DNA of 64,000 nt. Origin: Patellaria atrata CBS 101060 (Eukaryota > Ascomycota > Dothideomycetes > Patellariales > Patellariaceae). Positions 48,803-59,147 of the stretch are shown one piece after another. The position numbers and the translations under genes were made by a program. The stretch is taken from NCBI GenBank assembly GCA_010093705.1, contig MU006089.1:2901561-2965560 (forward strand), read 5' to 3'. Position 1 is the stretch's first letter, and each line of letters opens with the position of its first letter. The notes beneath the pieces were generated by a model, which worked only from the letters and a program-made list of their open reading frames with translations, did no database searches and was not told where the DNA came from.

Positions 48803-49247
48803 CACCGAACTAAACAATGCTTAACACGACCCCGGGCCTCAGCCCAGTCCAGTCAGCTGACCCACAATCCCTTATCCCCTATCCCCTATTCCCTGTCCGT
48901 ACAGTAAGCACTGCAGCGCCGATCCCAAACCTCAACCCTCAAATATAGATCTACGACGCATGAACCCCTTTCGTACCATATATGCGTACACTCGAATCGA
49001 ACATCACGGCCAGAAAAGCGAGAGCGAGACGGACGAGATTTGGTTGAACCATCTCGCGAGGAAAATCGGGTTGATCTATCCGAGCGAAAACGCGCAAAAA
49101 GCAAGTACCAACTACACTAACAGCGAAGAAGATCAAGCACAGCGCAAAAATGTCATTGACGCCCGGGGAACAATGACTTCCCTCCTACCCTAATGACTCG
49201 GTTCGTAATCAAAATAACTTAGATTACTCCCTCCAGACAGCGTCTTC

Positions 49248-50272
49248 CTATGCCTGCTCACAAGCACGCCACCAGCCCAAATTTCGCTCATTCAACCTCT
49301 CCATCCCGCCCACTCCATCCAGTGGGCTCGGAAGTGGAGAGCTCGCGCGGGACTCCCCAAAAACCTTCTGCAGGGCCCCTTTCGCGAATTTCTTCGTCGG
49401 CGAGCGCATATCCGCCACACTCAACGGCCTGCTCGTCGACGGGGAAAATATGATGAAGTCTCTATCGCGGGGGGACGTAGGGATCACGATGGCGGATGAT
49501 GCCTTCCCTGTCGACGGGGGTTTAGAGACGGGTTTGGTTTCGAGGCCACCGGGAGAGGAGACGGTGGAGAGGACGCCGAAGCGGGAGCGGAAGTAAGAGA
49601 GTGCGCCTTCGTTTGTGGGGACGATGGTGGCTTCGCCGGGGTTCCAGTTCGCGGCGCAGTAGACGCCGTCGTCGGCTTCGGCGCGGAAGGCTTGGAGGAG
49701 GCGGAGGGTTTCGAGGACGGAGCGGCCGACTGCGGTGTCGTTGATGGATATCTTGTTTGATGTTAGTTGTTTGTATATGATTGGTAGTGGCGAGTTATGT
49801 GAAGCAAATGTGTGCGGATAGCCCCGACGTACGATATAAGCAATCAATCAAACACTCGCGTAGGTGGACGTACGTGCTTGACGATCCCGTCGGGATTGAT
49901 AATGAACATCCCGCGTAGAGACACCCCTTCATCTTCAAGTAGAACCCCGTAAGCTTTACTCATCTTGTGATTCTGGTCGCTGAGTAGGGGGATATTGATA
50001 TTGCCAAGTCCTCCTTCGATTAAGGGTCTACTCTGCCATTGGTGCAAGGAGTGTTTCGAATCGGTAGAAACAAATACAATGGATGCCCCATTCTCGGTGA
50101 ATTCATCCATGACATTATTGAAAGATATGACCTCGGTAGGACAGACGTAGGAGAATGCCATCGGGATGAAAAGTAGGATCAGCCATTAGTTTCGCTCCAG
50201 ATAGTAATCCAGGGAGAGCTCCTCGAAATTACCGCAGACTACGGCGGCACAACGGAAGTCCGGTGCACGCAT
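49248..50272 (-). CDS. 2-Cys peroxiredoxin-like gene with a long tail and an in-frame stop
   Basis: Two segments (50272-49874 and 49751-49248) are joined by a 122-nt GT-AG intron with a CTAAC branch site. The upstream part (MRAPDFRCAAVVCGNFEELS) is the usual peroxiredoxin beginning, but codon 29 in this frame is TAA (50188-50186), followed at once by WLILLFIPMAFSYVCPTEV, which carries the peroxidatic Cys in a P-x-x-x-S-x-x-C setting. If translation starts instead at the ATG at 50161 the protein is 263 residues and lacks the first strands of the thioredoxin fold. The resolving Cys (GVYCAANWNPGE) is present although the family has VCPANW. A tail of about 110 residues, Ser/Pro-rich with basic KKFAKGALQKVF, follows; typical members stop near residue 200. 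Peroxiredoxins reduce peroxides using thioredoxin. The stop may be decay, a base error or rare read-through. Confidence 0.65.
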
Positions 50273-50332
50273 TCGCACTTTACTGAATTTGTTCGGTGAG
50301 GCATTTCTCGTCTGTGTATAATATTGTACCGA

Positions 50333-50398
50333 TTCAATAGTCGGGATCGAACCGTTTTAACTGTCCACCGTGACGGGTGTTCGGTATAACATGCTGCC
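50333..50398 (-). repeat. tRNA-like fragment
   Basis: Minus-strand TGGCAGCATG resembles an A-box and ACGGTTCGATCCCGAC is a good B-box/T-loop match about 50 bases later, but the acceptor and T stems pair only in part. It is likely a relic. Confidence 0.3.
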
Positions 50399-50770
50399 AG
50401 TAGAACTTAGGCCTGAAAGACTGGGTTCTAAGTCAATACTGCGAGCGGAAAATGGGTCGAGCCATTTCAACACTTTTTTATATACTCAGAGATAAATAGA
50501 GAAAGGAGAGGTCTAGATGAAGTAAGAGGAGGGAGAGCTTTTACCGAGGCGTTATAAGATAAAAATGAAAACGGAACGCAGACGCCGGTTCCGGAATGTT
50601 GATGAAAGACTATCTTTCTAGCACCATATCTAAGGACTTTCGAAACGTCCTCTTGCTAGACTGGAGGGAAACTTTATGATATCCATTATTAACCTAGCAC
50701 ACAAGAGGTAGTTATTAAAAAAAAAAAAATCCTTGACGAGATAAGAGAGATTTGATATTAGAAAACATGG

Positions 50771-50828
50771 TAGTTCGAACTACCTCCTACAGAGAGTCAG
50801 ACGGAGAATCGATCTCAGCCATAGACAG
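50771..50828 (-). repeat. tRNA-like fragment followed by a T-run
   Basis: On the minus strand TATGGCTGAGATCG (A-box-like) is followed by GGTAGTTCGAACTACC, a self-complementary T-arm-like hairpin, and 40-60 bases later by a run of 13-14 T that could end polymerase III transcription. The arrangement resembles a tRNA-derived SINE. Confidence 0.35.
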
Positions 50829-52262
50829 GAGGAAGATGCGAAACAGCAAAATTTAGAATTTTCCGAATATAGCAGTGCTAAATACACATCATAACCATTA
50901 TTGGGAGTATTTCAATGATGAAACGGTTCTTTTTAAAAGAAAAATAAAAAACAAAATAAAATTCAATACGCGAAGGCTGCTAGATTATAGTATTACTCCT
51001 AGTACTAATTGAAATGTATTGTGTTCATACAAATGGTCATATCTTTTACGTTACTCAAAATCCCTCACGTTTACTGGGAGTACGGGGTTATAAATGAAGC
51101 AACCCTTTAAAAATGGAAGAAAGTCGTTTTAGGCAGCTCATATGCATAGGGAAGATAAGTCGGTATCTTACTCTGCACAATATGCCTATTATTCAGGACA
51201 CAAAGTAAGGTGATCAAGAGCATTTTTGACATTGTTGTAGATGCTTTCTTAATGGAGTTTACGGAGGAGTTTTGAAGAGGAAAAGATGATGTCGCGATTG
51301 AAAGACACCAAGTCGGACCCAAATCGGTTCTGTGAAGATACCGAAGTACCGTATTCTTCGTCAGACGGATGCATGCTGTCATCATTGGCATTATTCTATC
51401 AAAGAGTTGAGGGAATGTAAGTGTCTCAGTCGGAGCAGGATGGTGAGGCAGGGAAAAAGATGCAAATTGAAGGATTGAATGAGGTGCTGGATGCTGACGA
51501 ATTTCTCCCGGCTGCTGATCCGTAAATTCCCTATCAGACAAGATGGGTGAGCCGCCTGCGTCCTTCCGCTTCGGCCCGCGAACTGCATCGTACTTACCTC
51601 AAGTAACCTTACTCATTCAGGGAGGAGCTTTGTTGTACGCATACAACAGCGTGCTTGAATTGCGACACCTTAGGGAAGGTCGTGATACACTGAATATGAG
51701 TTGTACAGTTGTACGAGTTAATCTGGGGAGATGGGAACAAGCAACCCTCCAGAGCTTGTATTCAAGGCTTATCAGTCATGTCAAGATCAACGTCGGTCTC
51801 ACTGGAGAAGCGGTGAAGGAGATGAGAATATGAGTTTATTGTTGCCAGTATGTGGCGTCTCAGATATAGTGAGAATACAAAATGGTGGAATAGAACCGAA
51901 AAGAGGTGTCCCGTTAAGGTACGATTTTGAGTCGTCAGTTGATTCCTCTATCCATAACGCCGAATCCCATACAAGGAAGGTAATATTCCGTGATTCATTT
52001 ACTCTCGGGAGCGCCCGCAAGGGCACTCGACCGATCGAGTTTAACAAACGCCAAAAATAAATTCAATACTAGCCCGTCGTACAATGTGGTAAAATGCCCC
52101 ACTTCCGGTTTTGGGGGTCACGCCATGACGTGCATTTCGGCCTCATGTCGAGAAAGTTTGTCGTTTAGAAAACCGATGGGTATCCTGGTACTGAAGGAGT
52201 GTTGATGAAAAAGACAATGAAGACAAACATAGAATTCTGATGTGTCCAGATAGCAAGATCTT

Positions 52263-52838
52263 TTACTTCATGGAAAAGATGTTGCGGCTGAAACGTTTGC
52301 TCTTCTTCCATCCTTTGGAGAAGACACCAGGCTTTTCGGGAGATGGTGTACGGTTGAAGCGTCCACCACCAGTAGAATTCGATTCGGTTGGGCTGGGTGG
52401 TTCTTCATCCTCTTCAGCCGTGGCAACCTTAGTATCGGTTGATAGTACCCGCTCCGGCATACAGCTAAGGTAAGTATCTAGCCTGGTGTTCATGGATCGA
52501 TTCTTCTCGCCCGTAATCATGGTAATGCTTGAGCCGCTGTCGGACCTTGCGATACTTCCTCTACGACTGTCTCGTCTGGCAGTCATGAGAGAAATGGATG
52601 GTGATCGGGACAATCCACCCACGCTCGGTCTGCGTTCATTACCAACAAGGCGGTACTCATTGTCCGATAGGTTGTAGCCAGAGCAGAAAGGACAGAAATC
52701 GCATTTGATTTCCCATCCTTCGAGGCCTAACTTGGTAGGACAATTGGACAAGTTCGTCGAAGGGGAACATGGGCGTAATAAATGATACCAGCGATGGCCG
52801 CATGGCATAGTAGAAGCGTTTAATTCGGCGACACACAT
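52263..52838 (-). CDS. small Cys/His protein, probable zinc-binding, unknown function
   Basis: A single exon of 191 residues begins MCVAELNASTMPCGHRWYHL and has eight Cys and two His in its first 55 residues (CGH, RPC, SNC, CDFCPFC), a pattern suited to two zinc sites. The WYHL and LGLEGWEI blocks recall a family of short fungal proteins that begin MCxAxLxxxxPCGHRWYHL, which I know only as hypothetical. After the Cys region the chain is disordered and Ser/Arg-rich with likely phosphorylation sites, ending in a basic Lys/Phe tail (KKSKRFSRNIF) that could bind a membrane or nucleic acid. The gene looks complete; the start is the first Met and sits directly before the Cys motif. Confidence 0.72.
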   Translation of the reverse strand: MCVAELNASTMPCGHRWYHLLRPCSPSTNLSNCPTKLGLEGWEIKCDFCPFCSGYNLSDNEYRLVGNERRPSVGGLSRSPSISLMTARRDSRRGSIARSDSGSSITMITGEKNRSMNTRLDTYLSCMPERVLSTDTKVATAEEDEEPPSPTESNSTGGGRFNRTPSPEKPGVFSKGWKKSKRFSRNIFSMK

Positions 52839-55800
52839 AATGAATCAAGTGTTGGATAGTTGGGTATCAGGTGTCCTTGAGTGCGGGTTTGATGGATATC
52901 AGAAGTTGAGGTGGGTAGATGATGGAAATTATAGATCCGATATTGGCCCCCAGAAAGTTCGATATAATACGAGGGTTCTTGTACAATGTTGAGGTTGAAG
53001 TAATTTTTAGATTGGAGACAGAGTGACAAACGCGTACACACGTTAGAGTGTAACGAGAAGGGGGTGAAGAGGTTTAACAAGAGGGCAGTGGATGAATATA
53101 AAGATTTCCTAGCGGCGAGCACGGCTTGACACTTAGCAAGAAATGCACGTGCGTGTTTGAACGGGTATTTTCTTTCGTTTTGGTATGGGAGTCGATGGGC
53201 GTTGATGAGTTACGGGGGCGGTAGGACAAAGGTTCCGAGACAAGACTAGATAATTATTACAGCTGCTGTTCTCACGGACGAGAAACAGACAACACAGTAA
53301 ATGTTATTGCATGAGGGATGTATTGTCAGTAGGTGGTGAGTAATCCGAGTATAGGGGGTCCGGATGGAAATGATAGTTGTAGAAGGCGCACATGTGGAGA
53401 AAGGAAGGAACGGGATGACGACGGGGGGTATGGCAGTGATTTATTTCTTCTCAGTTTTCCCGTTACATTTCTCAAAACAGACGGCTTACGGGTACGGATG
53501 TTGGTCCCTTCTTGGATGATGCTGGGCTTTACGGGGCACTCGGGGCTATTTGCAAAGATGAGCGAAGGTTGAAAAGCTTCCCTTCCTCTGAACTTCTTGG
53601 TCTCAGTTCCCAGTTCAACCATTGACAAAAAGGGTGAAGGCGTTACTTGGCGTTACCAGCACCATGGGATACCTGTCGTTAAGGATACAAGTACAGGGGA
53701 TTACTCCAGGCATTTTACTTGTAGCAGGGCGAGAACATTACCTAACTATTTTTACCATACAGAGGTTAAGAAAATTCACACATTATGACTACCTTAGCGC
53801 CTCTGCGCCTGTACTGCTACCCATGTGAGTTGGATGCTGAGCTGTACTTGGTTCCTTTGTAGCAGCTATAAAGCATACGTATCACAAATCTCTATAATCG
53901 AAGGATTAAAACTATTCGTGGCTGAGAAATAAATTCAGGTCGCCATAAGGATCATACGGATAGCACCTGTACAATACAGAGTATGCACGGCATGGCAACA
54001 CAACTCGAAATTCCTGCATAATTCCCCGTCAAGCCCCCTTCTCAAGATAACTGTCGTCCTATAATCGTCGTTGAAATATACAACATGGACCATCATCGAT
54101 AACTCACCACTCTCACTTCTCCTCACCGCATCCTGTCCGATGGCCAATGCGCTTATCTACTTCGATCAGTTCCAAGGAATGATAAACGCAGTCATGTACG
54201 TATCCGTAGGGCATAGGCGTTTAGGCCTTTCGGGGCATCTAGTACCTACTGTGGAAAAGCGACGTTTCAACTTTCAATCAACTCTTCAGCTATGTATACC
54301 TTTCCCCGATGGCTACGATGCCCTTGCCGATCGGTTATGCTTTTCACTCTTCACCTTGTCGGTGGTGCTGTGATCTAGTCAATTTATCAACCGTATTGCA
54401 ACCACGAGGGGCCAGTTTTCGTATAGCATGGAGCTGTGCGAAATAATCCTACTTTTTCAGTTCGCAAAGCATTTCATGTATCGTCTTCTCAGGCACGCTG
54501 GTAAGCTTTTCGGACATCTTGTCACATACCGGCTACGGATACCAAAACGTCAATAACTGCTCTTTGTCATTCCAGTAGAATGTCATCAGCGATCTTGATC
54601 CTTGTCAATATAAGTCTTGGCATAAATTCTTCCCCTCCTTACTTTCGAGCACCGTGGCATTTCAACCGTAGGCTCAACGCAACCAGAATGAGCCACAAAC
54701 TCATGGCAAAAGTCCTTTTGTAACCCCTTGAACGCGAAATGGATGGAAAAGAAAAGTCGACCGTTTTGATGCCCAATATTGCTTCTCCTTTCCATCTCGA
54801 TCATTCTTCTCAATAAGACCCGCTTTAAGTCTTGGAGGTGAGACATGGCGGTCGACGTAGATCTGCACACTACCCGCCGCACAGGATGTTGACCCAACAG
54901 TGCCAACACGTTTTCCTCCCATCTCCATGGTCCAAGGGGTCTCTTTTCTTTTATCTCGCGTGTCTATAATCTGTACAATTACTTTTATATTAACTTTTCC
55001 TTATTTTCCTGGTACAACACATTCCAGGAACCTCAGGGTATTCCACCGATATCTAGCCCTCAGTTCTCCCTTTTCATCTACTTCCCATTGCATATCGCCA
55101 TCCTTTTGACTCGTCTCTACATTCTTTTCTGAATTTCCTACCCGACCCAATAACATATGCCGACAGAAAGATGGCAATAATACAGGCATTGTTTGCACAG
55201 CCCCGCCGCCACCCGGCTTTACCTACGCATTCGCCAAGTGAATCCAAGGTCTTGGAGGAGGAATCGACCTCTTGCACTCCGCTCCGAAACACCAAGACGC
55301 TTGTTCCCAACTTTCCCCTCACTCTCCCAAACTTTGGGAGGGAGTTCTTCAAGGCCAAGGCGGATTAAGAGGCACTACGAGACTTGGATGCTTGATCTTT
55401 GGGAATGGTACCCCGTTATCTACCGATAATACTTTACAATACAGGTAGTCCTTCCCGCGGAAGCATTGCGTTCAGCAGATCTTTCTTTAAACATGCGGAC
55501 CTTCTCCTTATCAATCTAGCTAACTTTACTAACTCAGTTTTGTACTTCTCTTTTCTCAAGTAGCTGCTTTTACTACTGTACGTACCTCTAGTGCGCTGAA
55601 TTTTGAAGTATCCTGTTCAATCAGACACGACAGGAACGAAAGAATATCAGGATACATATTTCAGACAGGGAACCGACATGGCCGACAGTCTGAACCCGGA
55701 AATGCACCATGAAGGACTCCCGACTTTTTCCGATATTCAGTTCTTTTCTAACTCTCACATTTTCGTTTGTGTAAGGAACTTCTTAGATCGCATAGACATA

Positions 55801-56659
55801 TGGTCTGATATCAATATCTAGATATGTCTAGCGATTGCGCTCCCCATATTTTCCATTAATGACTTTTTACCGTATCGTATAGTGCAATATGCCTCTACGT
55901 TATCCATAGATATTTCTCGTTCTAGATTTGATGCAGAGCGAACTGGAAGGCATAAGCACTTAGACCCTGTAATTCAAATACATAACTGAACGTTATTCCA
56001 TTAATAAGAACCTAAGAAATGTCAATGTTACACAAAACACGGCTCTTGCAACCACATTATGTGCTCTTGCGGCGCTTCCCTATATTTCGCTGTCAACACA
56101 TTCGTTTTCAAAGCAAAATTTCTTGCTACCCTTAGCACATTCAAGGGCTTGGGGTCACCGGCAGTTCATCTGACATTGATAGTATCTCATAATATGTACT
56201 ACAGTTGGGCCTGAAGTCAATACTGAATTTATCCACTGCAACACCTTACGGAAATGCATGTTAATTAGCATCACAAGATTCTTGAAGCCATACCTGGATT
56301 GGAATTAGTCCGCGTACTGGTCAACATTGTCCGCGGCTCCTACCTATGGTTTGGATCAGCTCTCACCAAAGTTGAACTGTTGGACGCATTGTTATGGGAG
56401 GTGCTGTACGTCTTGTAAATCGTCAACGATAACAATGGGGTTCAACAAGCTGTTGTTAAACAATGCCATTATTACGGGCAAGTACGGTTCTTTGTTTCAA
56501 CTTGACTCTTAAAGAGTGCATTCACAACATCTTCAGACCAGTCAGCAGCAATCCTTACACGCGGTTGAAAAGTAAACAATTACTATCAACTATTACCTAA
56601 AGATCGCTAACCGCAACACGTCTAGCAAATCATCGCTGTTTCTAGGAAATATTCTGAGA
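52839..56659. other. 3.8-kb gene-poor region
   Basis: Several 65-107 codon frames occur on both strands but none looks like a protein family. Two that could be small real genes are a minus-strand frame at 53326-53628 (100 residues, basic) and a plus-strand frame at 55171-55368 (65 residues, ending TLPNFGREFFKAKAD). Both are unsupported beyond being open. Confidence 0.4.
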
Positions 56660-57940
56660 ATGTTTCCTCGACGCACTGAAAAGACCTTGCGAGCTAGTCT
56701 TGAGCCAAGGTCTCAGTCTTTACCCTGGACTCTCGCTCGGGTCAGGAAGATGCAGTATGTCAATAGGGGGGCTGAGATGCAGGTAAGCGACCTTCTCCAA
56801 CATATAGCCACTGCAATCGATCCGCATGCTCATCTACCGCATCAAGCTCAAAATGGCCAAGATGACGCTGAGGAAAGCAACATTCTTCCCAGGCCAGAAC
56901 TCAAGATCGCATATGCAAATGTCATGAGGGAACTTAGCATCATGTCCATCACCTTTCCCTCCGCATATGGCCTCCCTCCTAAACCTCCACATATCGAGAT
57001 CTTCGAAGGTCTCGAAACGGTTGTTAGCACTGACGAAACCCTAGAATCCATGCACGACGGATGGACACATGAGCGTTACGATCAATACCCGATCGGACTA
57101 CCTCCCTCCCCGCCCAAATTCGATGCTCAACTACCAACGATCGACGAGGACAGGGACAAGAAACCGGAAATGTCATTCTGCCGCATCTGTGGCTACAACT
57201 TCGCCATCTGTCCACACGAGGACGATGACATCGAGGTGGAGATCTCCCAAGGTCTCCCCGCCTTGCTCCGTGGACCCGCATGTGACCCGTACGGAGACAA
57301 GTGTAGGTGCAACGTGGACGAGGTTGCCAGTATCGATCTTGAGCTCGTAGATGCGCGGTTGGAGACTAGTTTCATAAGCGGGACTAGCGAGGATGGTGGG
57401 GATTCGGATGGTACGCCTGCATGGGTGTTGGGTGAGTCTTCTTATCCTGGTATCATTGAGGATCGTGGAACTCGGGGTATTGAGTTAGGGGTTATACCCG
57501 AGTGGATGGTGAGCGAGACTCCTTATTCTTATATCACCGGGGACGACGGGCCTAGTGGTTCATATTCCGATGATGCACCTGAGTGGATGTTGTCCGAGAC
57601 TCCCTATTCTTATATCACCGGGAACGACGGAACCAACGGCGTTGATCTACTCACTACTCCCGAGATGTTGAGTATCACCGCGCATGACGGAGCCAGCGAT
57701 GTCGATTCTTCGTTGACCGCGTCTCCTTCTAGTACCGTCGAGGATGACGAAGCCAGTGACGATTCGCTTGCTATGTACAAGTGGAGCACCGCCGAGACCG
57801 ACCCTTCTAGTGCGGAGCAGTGTGAGCCATGTGAGATATGCGGGCATAGTTGCTGGTGTAGCATGTACCCCGGTGTTGCGGATGATGATGTCCGCTATAA
57901 CGATCTTGATAAGTACTATAATATGGCGATTGTGGATTAA
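56660..57940 (+). CDS. orphan acidic protein with Cys clusters and SETPYSYITG repeats
   Basis: This intronless frame gives 426 residues and I recognise no family. A basic N-terminus (MFPRRTEKTLRASLEPRSQS) leads to a moderately folded part (residues about 40-170), then a Cys/His cluster (FCRICGYNFAICPHEDDD, about 172-190, and CDPYGDKCRC near 213). An acidic region follows with tandem units of about 27-28 residues: PEWMVSETPYSYITGDDG and PEWMLSETPYSYITGNDG are nearly the same, flanked by diverged copies (PAWVLGESSYPGIIEDRG and PEMLSITAHDG). The C-terminus has a second cluster, CEPCEICGHSCWCSMYPG, echoing the first. The paired CxxC motifs suggest zinc binding. There is no signal peptide or membrane segment. 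Length, clean frame and repeats argue for a real gene. It stands alone between gene-poor tracts. Confidence 0.62.
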   Translation: MFPRRTEKTLRASLEPRSQSLPWTLARVRKMQYVNRGAEMQVSDLLQHIATAIDPHAHLPHQAQNGQDDAEESNILPRPELKIAYANVMRELSIMSITFPSAYGLPPKPPHIEIFEGLETVVSTDETLESMHDGWTHERYDQYPIGLPPSPPKFDAQLPTIDEDRDKKPEMSFCRICGYNFAICPHEDDDIEVEISQGLPALLRGPACDPYGDKCRCNVDEVASIDLELVDARLETSFISGTSEDGGDSDGTPAWVLGESSYPGIIEDRGTRGIELGVIPEWMVSETPYSYITGDDGPSGSYSDDAPEWMLSETPYSYITGNDGTNGVDLLTTPEMLSITAHDGASDVDSSLTASPSSTVEDDEASDDSLAMYKWSTAETDPSSAEQCEPCEICGHSCWCSMYPGVADDDVRYNDLDKYYNMAIVD

Positions 57941-59147
57941 ATATCGAGGTAGGTTGGTATTGCTTTGTTGTCTCAATTTATTTTGATTATCGGATCTTTT
58001 GTTGTGTAAGATTTATAGATGTTTTTGCTTCAGTTTGATAGATATTTTTTCTATAGAGAAAATTGCTGCTACCTTGTTGTTTCAAAAACGTGTTGTGCTG
58101 TGATACGGGTAAATAATTATGTTCTTTTTTTTTTTTTTTTTAATAACTATGGTGACTTTTCTCATTCATAATTCCTGTTATAGTATCCGTTTTCTTCCAA
58201 TACTTATTTTTTAGGTTTAGACGATCATCTACCCACCTCTTAACAACCCCCAAAGACCACCACCTACACCTCAGAAATATCGTCCAATCCATCCTCATCC
58301 ACTTCATCATCATACCAATACACAATACAAAGTCTTACAGACCCCACCCTATCAGCCCCCAGCCCCCAGTGAAACCAAGCCTCCGTATCACGAACAGTTC
58401 TTCATACATCCCGTCACTCAAACTTCCACACGCTCCACAGCCTCCGCAGATATTGCGCGTGACGTCCTAAGGTACGGTTCAACATGTACCCGGTGCGGCA
58501 CATTTAACAGCATCCTATTTACGTACCGCACCGCGCACAGGAGTCGTTGTTGTGGTAAGGTGTACAGTACGGTACGAGGTTGGGCTGGGGGGACTGTGGT
58601 GGACTGGGGCTGTACGACGGTGGTGGGATGCTGTCGGACTCGGATGGAAAATGTGTTCGAAGTAGGGAGGGAGTGGTTGTACCCGGGGGGAGAGATTTGT
58701 TTATTAAACTGTCTTATTTTTAGACATCCTTAAGTAGTCATACGCGCAAAAAAGTAAGCACGCTCGCCCTCTGTTCTTAGGCACCAGACGAGTAACCCCT
58801 TATCCGTCCTCTCCTCCCTTCTTTGTAAAGTTTGAATCTATATTGATAGCGATATTGAGGGCTAAGCCTGGAGTATACATGGGAAATTGTATCGGGTTTG
58901 TGGTGTAGATTGCTCCGCTACTGGAATTGGAGATTTTGTGTGTGTAATTTAGCGTGCGTGGGAGTGCGCTGGTAGTTGAGGAGCCGGGGGAGGGGGCTGT
59001 GTGGAGTATGGTGTTGTCGTAGATGAGACAATTGAGGAGTGGGATACAGGAAGCAACCGAAAGCAGACGAGTGATTCTAATATTTGGTCTTGAGAGCGTA
59101 GGGTAGTATACGACACAGACAACACATCTGACATATCTGCAAGGCCC
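57941..59147. other. intergenic, 1.2 kb
   Basis: There is no gene. A 17-T run lies at about 58125-58141, and GTAC-rich words (GTACGGTTC, GTACAGTACGGTACGAGG) occur at 58470-58580. The right end covers the 3' region of the splicing-factor gene. Confidence 0.5.

Larger units (their letters stand above)
45742..49247. other. 3.5-kb gene-poor region around an assembly gap
   Basis: No gene is supported. The region contains the 100-N gap, a tRNA-like fragment just to its right, pyrimidine-rich DNA at 47.4-47.6 kb, the long C-run and a pentanucleotide repeat. The assembly gap suggests a repeat that could not be resolved. Confidence 0.5.
50273..52262. other. AT-rich intergenic region, 2 kb
   Basis: No frame is convincing. 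The region has A/T-rich runs (about 50718-50731 and 50935-50960) and two tRNA-like fragments. A 109-codon plus frame at 51731-52060 shows no family resemblance. Confidence 0.45.

Noticed and set aside
53326-53628. A 100-codon basic minus-strand frame
   Set aside because: It could be a small gene but nothing beyond an open frame supports it.
54586-54909. A 107-codon minus-strand frame with mixed composition
   Set aside because: It resembles no family, has no neighbouring exon or signal peptide, and frames of this length occur by chance in this window.
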